A stretch of DNA of 9,768 nucleotides from Clostridiales bacterium. GTDB lineage: Bacteria; Bacillota; Clostridia; Lachnospirales; WRAX01. The notes under the pieces are model-generated. The model ran no database searches. It worked only from the letters and a program-made list of their open reading frames with translations, and was not told the DNA's origin. The DNA lies in assembly GCA_031277155.1 (NCBI GenBank), contig JAITMW010000118.1, positions 1-9,768 on the forward strand. Reading direction: 5' to 3'. The translations under genes were made by a program, and so were the position numbers. Positions 5,125-9,768 of this stretch are shown here, in pieces; position 1 is the stretch's first letter, and each line of letters opens with the position of its first letter.

Positions 5125-6465
5125 TCAATAAATTTCCGGATGCTTCTTTACATGAAATTTCAATTCGTCTCTAAAATCGGGATGCGCGATGGAAATCAGG
5201 CACTCGGCGCGTTCTTTCAGGCTTCTTCCGCGCAGATTGACAATGCCGTATTCTGTCACCACATAGTCCACATCATTGCGGCTTAGTGTCACCACCGAGC
5301 CATGCTTCAACATCGGCGCAATCTTTGATATCACCTCTTTTTCGCCGTTGCTGTTTCTAACCATAGCGGTTGAATACAAGCAAATAAATGAATGGCCGCC
5401 GACAGAGCGCTGTGCGCCGACTGCCGTGTCCGCCTGCCCGCCGCTGCCGGAAAATTGCATGGGGCCGATGGATTCTGACGCGCATTGACCAAACAAATCA
5501 ATTTCCAGAGCGGTGTTGATAGACTGCATTTTGTAATTTTGTCCGATGACTGCCGGGTCGTTCACCCAATATCCATTTTTCAGCAGCACCGACGGGTTGT
5601 TATTGATGAAATTGTACAGCTTTTGGGTGCCCATGGCAAATGTGCCGACAATTTTGTGCTTATACAGCGTTTTTTTGCTGTTGTCAACCGCGCCACATTC
5701 AACCAAATCCACCATATTGTCAGTCAGCATTTCCGTATGTATGCCAAGATGCCTCTTGTCTTTCAGGCCCGCCGCCAGCGCGTTGGGTATGCCGCCAATG
5801 CCCAGCTGTATGGTAGAGCCATCTTCGATACGCTCCGCCACAAAGGCCGCAATTTTCGCGTCATTTTCGCAGGAAGGCACATGGGGCAGCTGCGCCGGGG
5901 CATGGTCTGTTTCCACCAGCGCGTCAATCTCGCTGATATGTATGGTCACATCACCGAAGGTGCGGGGCATCTGCGCGTTTACTTCCGCTATGACAAAAGC
6001 ACCTTCGTCAATCAGCAGACGTTCGTATGTTGCGCTTAAAGACAGGCTTAAAAAGCCGTGTTCGTCCATGGGGCTGCATGACGCCATAAGAACAACGCGC
6101 CGCCCGTCCTGCCGCATGGCGTACAGCCTGCGCATACCCGCGCCGTGCAGATGCTGTGGCACAAAGGAGATATGTGCGCCGCCGGCCTTTGCGGCTTTGC
6201 GCTGCCCGCCACTGAAAAACCACGCGCTGTTGGTGATTGCATTTGCATTTGGATTGACAATAAAGTCATATTCATGCATGGGCAAGCAATTTGTGATGTC
6301 CACGCCCGTTACGCCGTTTTTGGCAATTGTATGCACCTGCTTCAGCAATTCGGCGGGCTCGGCGGCCCCCAAAGCCGTCATAACGGCATCGCCGCCGCAT
6401 ATCATCCCCAGTGCTTCCGGGATAGACATTCGCTTTGATTTATATAGTGTTTTAAAATCAGCCAT
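5125..6465 (-). CDS. Acetyl-CoA hydrolase/transferase family CoA-transferase (butyryl-/4-hydroxybutyryl-CoA type)
   Basis: A 446-residue cytoplasmic enzyme that moves CoA between acetyl-CoA (or another acyl-CoA) and a carboxylic acid by a ping-pong mechanism through a glutamyl-CoA thioester. The N-terminal domain carries NCLPMHEYDF and SCSPMDEHGFLS. The C-terminal domain has GIGGIPNA (222-229), the catalytic Glu245 in LGIHTEM, GSGGQADTAVGAQRS (339-353) and VTEYGIVNLRGRS (403-415). Length and motifs fit the 4-hydroxybutyrate/butyrate:acetate CoA-transferase group. Within it the substrate cannot be chosen from sequence, and relatives are often over-annotated as acetyl-CoA hydrolases. The start is the ATG at 6465, placed by AAGGAGG 5 bases upstream; the longer frame would overlap KAS-B. 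It lies 10 bases after KAS-B and 46 before the binding protein, and probably activates the imported acid. Confidence 0.9.
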   Translation of the reverse strand: MADFKTLYKSKRMSIPEALGMICGGDAVMTALGAAEPAELLKQVHTIAKNGVTGVDITNCLPMHEYDFIVNPNANAITNSAWFFSGGQRKAAKAGGAHISFVPQHLHGAGMRRLYAMRQDGRRVVLMASCSPMDEHGFLSLSLSATYERLLIDEGAFVIAEVNAQMPRTFGDVTIHISEIDALVETDHAPAQLPHVPSCENDAKIAAFVAERIEDGSTIQLGIGGIPNALAAGLKDKRHLGIHTEMLTDNMVDLVECGAVDNSKKTLYKHKIVGTFAMGTQKLYNFINNNPSVLLKNGYWVNDPAVIGQNYKMQSINTALEIDLFGQCASESIGPMQFSGSGGQADTAVGAQRSVGGHSFICLYSTAMVRNSNGEKEVISKIAPMLKHGSVVTLSRNDVDYVVTEYGIVNLRGRSLKERAECLISIAHPDFRDELKFHVKKHPEIY

Positions 6466-6470
6466 AAAAT

Positions 6471-6477
6471 CCTCCTT
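6471..6477 (-). promoter_or_regulatory. Ribosome binding site of the CoA-transferase, overlapping KAS-B stop
   Basis: AAGGAGG on the minus strand, 5 bases before the ATG at 6465. Its first two bases are part of the TAA stop of KAS-B (6476-6478), so termination and initiation are probably coupled. Confidence 0.8.
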
Positions 6478-7516
6478 AATCAACGCGCCCCCATCGCAGT
6501 AACGTACAGCCAAAGGCATATCCCGTGCCGGCCCCCACCAGGGCAACAATGCTGCCGTCTTTCACCTTGCCTTCGCCTAGGCCGTAATTCAGAGCCAGCA
6601 GCGGGTCTACTTGGCCGCAGTGACCGTCGTCCCATAAAAATACCGTCTTTTCCTCGCCAATGCCAAGTTCTTTTAACAACGCGAAATGCGCCCTGTTTCC
6701 TATATGCACAACGCCGATGAAATCAATATCGTTTGGCTGTATACTGCTTTGTCCGCAAGCCATCCGCACGCATCCGGCAAAATTGGGCAGGGACGCCTCC
6801 GCCAACCGTTTTTTCATTCCGGCGGCATCAGGCAGGGTCAAAAGATTGAAGTGCCGCGTCTTTTCGGGGTCATTTGCCATCTCGATTACCATTTCCTGCG
6901 TCAAGGGGTGCAAACTGCCACCCGTCACACCTATAACATCGCTGTGAAACTGCGAATCTGTAATAATGCCGGTGCTCAACACTTGATTTTCCTTGTGACC
7001 GCCACGCAACAACATGGCAAAGGCACCCGGTCCCATGTTAAACATAAACGACTGATTGGGGTCTTTGTAATCCACAAGCTGCGCGTTGTTATTGCCGCCG
7101 CAAACCAGCACATTCTTCAGTTTTTTATCCGCCGTCATCATATCTTTGGCAATTTTTAGGGCAAGGGGCAATCCCGCACAACGGAAGGACAAATCCCAAG
7201 CATAGGCGTTTTTGGCACCTATAGCCTCCTGCACCATGATGCCTACGGTCCAGCAGATATATTCGGCATAGGTTTCGCCGGCATACAAAATCATGTCGAT
7301 GTCCAGCGGGTCGTGCCCTGTTTTATCCAGCAGTGCCCGGCAGCACCTCACCGCCATCCTGCCCGGTTGGTCATTTACGCCGTCGCCGATATGTATTCGC
7401 CTGATACCCATTTTTTCTTGAAGCACATCAGCGGGCACATTTGTAAGCACGGACAGCTCTTCGGCTGTCATCGTCTTTTCGGGCGTATATGTCGTATAAT
7501 CCACAATGCCTATCAT
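6476..7516 (-). CDS. KASIII/FabH-like 3-oxoacyl synthase family protein with Asn-to-Asp change (KAS-B)
   Basis: A 346-residue thiolase-fold protein paralogous to KAS-A, sharing KIAKD-M-AD, a DY-D----SF segment and G-G-GH-GQ-D near the C-terminus. The likely nucleophile is Cys113 in DLSFRCAGLPLAL, which aligns with the C-S-G of FabH. The histidine is His271 in GVVHIG. Where FabH and KAS-A have Asn in N-Y-G-x, KAS-B has Asp296 in FLWDDGHCGQVD, so the triad would be Cys-His-Asp. The C-terminal strand VGAGTGYAFG is glycine-rich as expected. This change suggests altered decarboxylation or condensation chemistry, or a mainly structural partner in a heterodimer with KAS-A, as in the FabH-like PqsB/PqsC pair. 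The ATG at 7516 overlaps the LivM stop by four bases (ATGA) and has AGAGGAG 5 bases upstream. Confidence 0.85.
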   Translation of the reverse strand: MIGIVDYTTYTPEKTMTAEELSVLTNVPADVLQEKMGIRRIHIGDGVNDQPGRMAVRCCRALLDKTGHDPLDIDMILYAGETYAEYICWTVGIMVQEAIGAKNAYAWDLSFRCAGLPLALKIAKDMMTADKKLKNVLVCGGNNNAQLVDYKDPNQSFMFNMGPGAFAMLLRGGHKENQVLSTGIITDSQFHSDVIGVTGGSLHPLTQEMVIEMANDPEKTRHFNLLTLPDAAGMKKRLAEASLPNFAGCVRMACGQSSIQPNDIDFIGVVHIGNRAHFALLKELGIGEEKTVFLWDDGHCGQVDPLLALNYGLGEGKVKDGSIVALVGAGTGYAFGCTLLRWGRVD

Positions 7517-8520
7517 GCCGACTCCTCTTGCCGCAGGCGTTTTTTATGCTCTCTCTTTTCTTTCCAGTCGTAATAAAAGCCCATGATGCCGCGTGGCATA
7601 AACATTACAACCACGATATACAGTCCGCCGAAAAACAGCAGCCAGCGCTCAAAGATAAAATGCATGCCGCGCAAATCCAGCAGCAAATTTTGGAAGAGAA
7701 CGACCACGCCGCTGCCCAATATGGCACCAAACAGCGTACCGCTGCCGCCCAGAAGCGAATACAGCATGGCGTTGTATGTCATTTGCATACCCAGCAAATC
7801 TGTGTTTACAAAGCGGTTTAACAGGCCAAACATCACGCCCGCAAGCCCGCCGACGACACTGGCTACCAACAGCGCAATGGTGCGGGCGCGGTTGGTGTCA
7901 TATCCAAGGAAAATCGCGCGCTGCTCGTTTTCGCGCACGGCTTGCCACACGCGGCCCGTGGGCGACTTTGTGAATTTATACAGCACAAAGGCCATTAAAA
8001 TCATAAAGGCGAGGCTGGAATAAAACATAAATGTTCTGTCGTCAAATGGTGCGGGAACGCGGAAAGCCAAGCCGTCTTCGCCCTGAGTGACGGTGCGCCA
8101 CACCGTCATCAGACTGCGCATAATCTCCGCAAAGGCCATGGTTATCATCGCTGTGGCCAGCAGACCGCTTTTGCCCGAAATTTTGCCGACAATAAGCGCC
8201 CATATAGCAGAGTATATCGACGTACCCACAACCGCCATCAATAGCACGGGTAGGCTGACGCCAAATTGCGTGAACAAAATGCCCACAAAGTACGCGCCGC
8301 CGCCGATAAACAGCGCAAAGCCCAGATGTATAACACCTATATAGCCGCGCAGGATGTCATATGCCATGGCATATACCGCAAAAATCATAATGCGGGAAAC
8401 CATCGTCACTGTGGCTGTGCCCGTCACGTGAGGGATGATTATCATGACCACGAACAGCAGTAAAAGCCCGATTTTTTCAATTTTTTCAATTGTCGAAAGG
8501 CCCGAAATATATTTTTTCAT
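7513..8520 (-). CDS. livM: Liv-type ABC transporter permease, LivM-like
   Basis: A 335-residue integral membrane protein, one of the two permeases of a branched-chain-amino-acid-type (HAAT) importer. Hydrophobic segments cover about 18-35, 43-60, 64-85, 90-112, 118-140, 166-182, 213-235, 250-275 and 290-308. The cytoplasmic coupling loop is at about 188-212 (GRVWQAVRENEQRAIFLGYD), and conserved GGSGTLFGAILG (258-269) and MPRG (308-311) follow. A highly charged tail, KEKREHKKRLRQEE, ends the protein. The preferred start is the ATG at 8520, which shares one base with the LivH stop (TAATG). An ATG at 8538 with AAGG upstream would add six residues and cannot be excluded. The family also carries aromatic acids, amides and other small carboxylates, so 'branched-chain amino acid' is not certain. 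Confidence 0.9.
   Translation of the reverse strand: MKKYISGLSTIEKIEKIGLLLLFVVMIIIPHVTGTATVTMVSRIMIFAVYAMAYDILRGYIGVIHLGFALFIGGGAYFVGILFTQFGVSLPVLLMAVVGTSIYSAIWALIVGKISGKSGLLATAMITMAFAEIMRSLMTVWRTVTQGEDGLAFRVPAPFDDRTFMFYSSLAFMILMAFVLYKFTKSPTGRVWQAVRENEQRAIFLGYDTNRARTIALLVASVVGGLAGVMFGLLNRFVNTDLLGMQMTYNAMLYSLLGGSGTLFGAILGSGVVVLFQNLLLDLRGMHFIFERWLLFFGGLYIVVVMFMPRGIMGFYYDWKEKREHKKRLRQEESA
7522..7528 (-). promoter_or_regulatory. Ribosome binding site of KAS-B
   Basis: AGAGGAG on the minus strand, 5 bases before the ATG at 7516 and inside the last codons of the LivM-like gene. It ties KAS-B translation to the transporter genes. Confidence 0.75.
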
Positions 8521-9401
8521 TATTTTTTCACCGCCCATCTAAACAAACCTTGCGGCCTAAATATGAGTATCAGTGCCATCAGCGCAACGGGGGCCACCAG
8601 CGAAATATCCGGCAGCGTCCAGCCAATCAGTGCCACCATCACGGCCATAAACAGGCTGCCCAGCGCAGAGCCCATAAAGCTGCCCATGCCGCCGACAACG
8701 ACGACTATAAACGCCATCAACTGGAACATATTGCCCGAATCGGGATTGATAGAGCCGGAAAGCGGCGCGAACAGCGCGCCGCCAAAGCCCGCCAGCGCAC
8801 CGCCCACGGCAAAAACCAGCGTAAAATAGCGATTGATGTTGATGCCCAAAGCACCCACCATCTCGCTGTTTTGCACGCCGGCGCGTATTGTCATGCCCAC
8901 TCTCGTTTTGGTCAGCAGCAAATGCCCCCCAATGGCGATTACGACGCCGACAATTATGAGAAACAGCCTATAATGCGAAATAATCACATTGCCCATGTCG
9001 CCCAGGGCAAATTGTGACACGCCGTCCAAAAACGCAGGGCGCGACACCACAAGGGCCGTCGGCCCCCAAAACACGCGCACCAATTCCGTAAAAACAACTT
9101 GCAGGCCCAGCGTAATCATAATTTGCGCGCCGATGTTGCCATACACCCGGGCGATAAAGACTTTTTCAAACAAGATGCCCAGGATGAAACCCGCGGCGGC
9201 GGCGGCCACAATCGCAAGAAAGAAATTCCCCGTGAAGATGAAGACCATGCGAAATACATATGCGCCCCATAAAAACAGCGTGCCATGGGCAAAATTTACG
9301 ACGCCCATCAGGCCCAAAATGACGGACAAGCTGGCGGCCATCAGGAAATACAGGGCGCCTTCGGATATGCCATTAAACAAAAGCGTTAAAATATTTGCCA
9401 A
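8520..9401 (-). CDS. livH: Liv-type ABC transporter permease, LivH-like
   Basis: A 293-residue membrane permease pairing with the LivM-like protein. The N-terminus has the usual LivH pattern LLFNGISEGALYFLMAASLS followed by GVVNFAHG (33-40). About eight hydrophobic segments can be seen. The loop around 167-189 (RVGMTIRAGVQN, then ALGIN) matches the cytoplasmic ATPase-coupling loop, followed by the conserved GGALAGFGGAL (200-210), GGMGSFMGSALG (237-248) and the C-terminal FRPQGLF (281-287). The start is a TTG at 9401, chosen because it begins at the family's usual N-terminus and has a GGGGGGAG purine run 4 bases upstream; no ATG is suitably placed. It lies 17 bases after the livF-like gene and its stop overlaps the next gene. 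Confidence 0.92.
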   Translation of the reverse strand: MANILTLLFNGISEGALYFLMAASLSVILGLMGVVNFAHGTLFLWGAYVFRMVFIFTGNFFLAIVAAAAAGFILGILFEKVFIARVYGNIGAQIMITLGLQVVFTELVRVFWGPTALVVSRPAFLDGVSQFALGDMGNVIISHYRLFLIIVGVVIAIGGHLLLTKTRVGMTIRAGVQNSEMVGALGININRYFTLVFAVGGALAGFGGALFAPLSGSINPDSGNMFQLMAFIVVVVGGMGSFMGSALGSLFMAVMVALIGWTLPDISLVAPVALMALILIFRPQGLFRWAVKK

Positions 9402-9405
9402 AATG

Positions 9406-9416
9406 CTCCCCCCTTT
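9406..9416 (-). promoter_or_regulatory. Purine-rich ribosome binding site of the LivH-like gene
   Basis: AAAGGGGGGAG on the minus strand, with only 4 bases to the TTG at 9401. The G run is unusual, but it is the only candidate and it supports the TTG start. Confidence 0.6.
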
Positions 9417-9418
9417 AG

Positions 9419-9768
9419 CTATAGGCCCAGATGCCGCTGCTGCAGCTCTTTGTCGTTTTCCAAATCCTTCATCAGGCCGGCATACACTGTTCGGCCCTCG
9501 TCAATCATATAATATCTGTCGGTTACGATGGTGGCCATGTGGAAATTCTGCTCCACCAGCAATATGGTGGATTGCTTTGAAATCTCCTTCAACGCCAGTG
9601 CCATTTTTTCAATGACGACGGGTGCCAGGCCTTTGCTTGGCTCGTCAATCAATATCAGCTTTGGGCTGTTGACCAGACTGCGCCCCACGCTAAGCATCTG
9701 CCTTTGCCCGCCGGAAAGCGTGTGGGCGTGCCTTTTGTAAGCCAGCTTTAAATCCGGAAACAAATCCA
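9419..9768 (-). CDS. livF: Liv-type ABC transporter ATPase, LivF-like, C-terminal part
   Basis: The final 115 residues of an ABC ATPase; the gene continues beyond the right edge, so there is no real start in the window (an apparent TTG at 9763 is an internal leucine codon). The fragment starts DLFPDLK, then has the ABC signature LSGGQRQML (residues 17-25 of the fragment), Walker B LILIDEP with Asp41-Glu42, the D-loop SKGLAP, and the VEQN element that stands at the switch region in LivF proteins. The Walker A motif is off the window. The end, QQRHLGL then TAG, is a normal LivF terminus. It powers the LivH/LivM permeases. The LivG partner is not in this window and is expected upstream. Confidence 0.92.
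   Translation of the reverse strand, partial: DLFPDLKLAYKRHAHTLSGGQRQMLSVGRSLVNSPKLILIDEPSKGLAPVVIEKMALALKEISKQSTILLVEQNFHMATIVTDRYYMIDEGRTVYAGLMKDLENDKELQQRHLGL

Noticed and set aside
5546..6502. Long plus-strand open frame (318 codons) opposite the CoA-transferase gene
   Set aside because: It lies wholly over a well-recognised CoA-transferase and the KAS-B end, its translation is low-complexity (Ser/Ala/Pro-rich) without any recognisable motif, and it has no ribosome site. It is an antisense shadow.

Overview
The window looks like a chromosomal segment of an anaerobic Firmicute, probably of the Clostridia. The reasons are strong AGGAGG-type ribosome binding sites, TTG starts on two genes, lysine-rich lipoprotein and protein N-termini, and a CoA-transferase of the butyryl-/4-hydroxybutyryl-CoA:acetate type. 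No rRNA, tRNA or CRISPR array was seen. The species cannot be named from this sequence.

Nearly all coding is on the minus strand, read from high to low coordinates. The main block (9768 down to 1930) is a tightly packed operon entered from outside the window: livF-like ATPase (partial), livH-like permease, livM-like permease, a KASIII/FabH-like condensing enzyme (KAS-B), a class I CoA-transferase, a Liv-type substrate-binding lipoprotein, a strong intrinsic terminator, an alpha/beta hydrolase, and a second KASIII-like enzyme (KAS-A). Several junctions overlap (ATGA, TAATG) or place a stop codon inside the next Shine-Dalgarno. Inferred joint role: an ABC importer brings in a carboxylate or amino-acid-like compound, the CoA-transferase activates it, and two FabH-like enzymes plus a hydrolase make or break a C-C or thioester bond. 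An SDR reductase whose C-terminus enters at the left edge on the other strand may belong to the same pathway. No acyl carrier protein or other fatty-acid-synthesis gene is present, so a housekeeping fatty-acid role is unlikely.

Two features disturb this operon. The substrate-binding protein gene carries an in-frame TAG at codon 55 although the reading frame is otherwise intact, and the two last genes lie behind a terminator with no room for a promoter of their own.

The left 1.9 kb differs. It holds an SDR gene end (+ strand), a degraded IS1-like transposase remnant, a 122-bp iteron-like inverted repeat that resembles a + strand terminator, and a visibly AT-richer serine beta-lactamase-like hydrolase gene (- strand) with its own extended -10 promoter and an adjacent 14-bp palindrome. 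This part reads as accessory or transferred DNA next to the metabolic operon.
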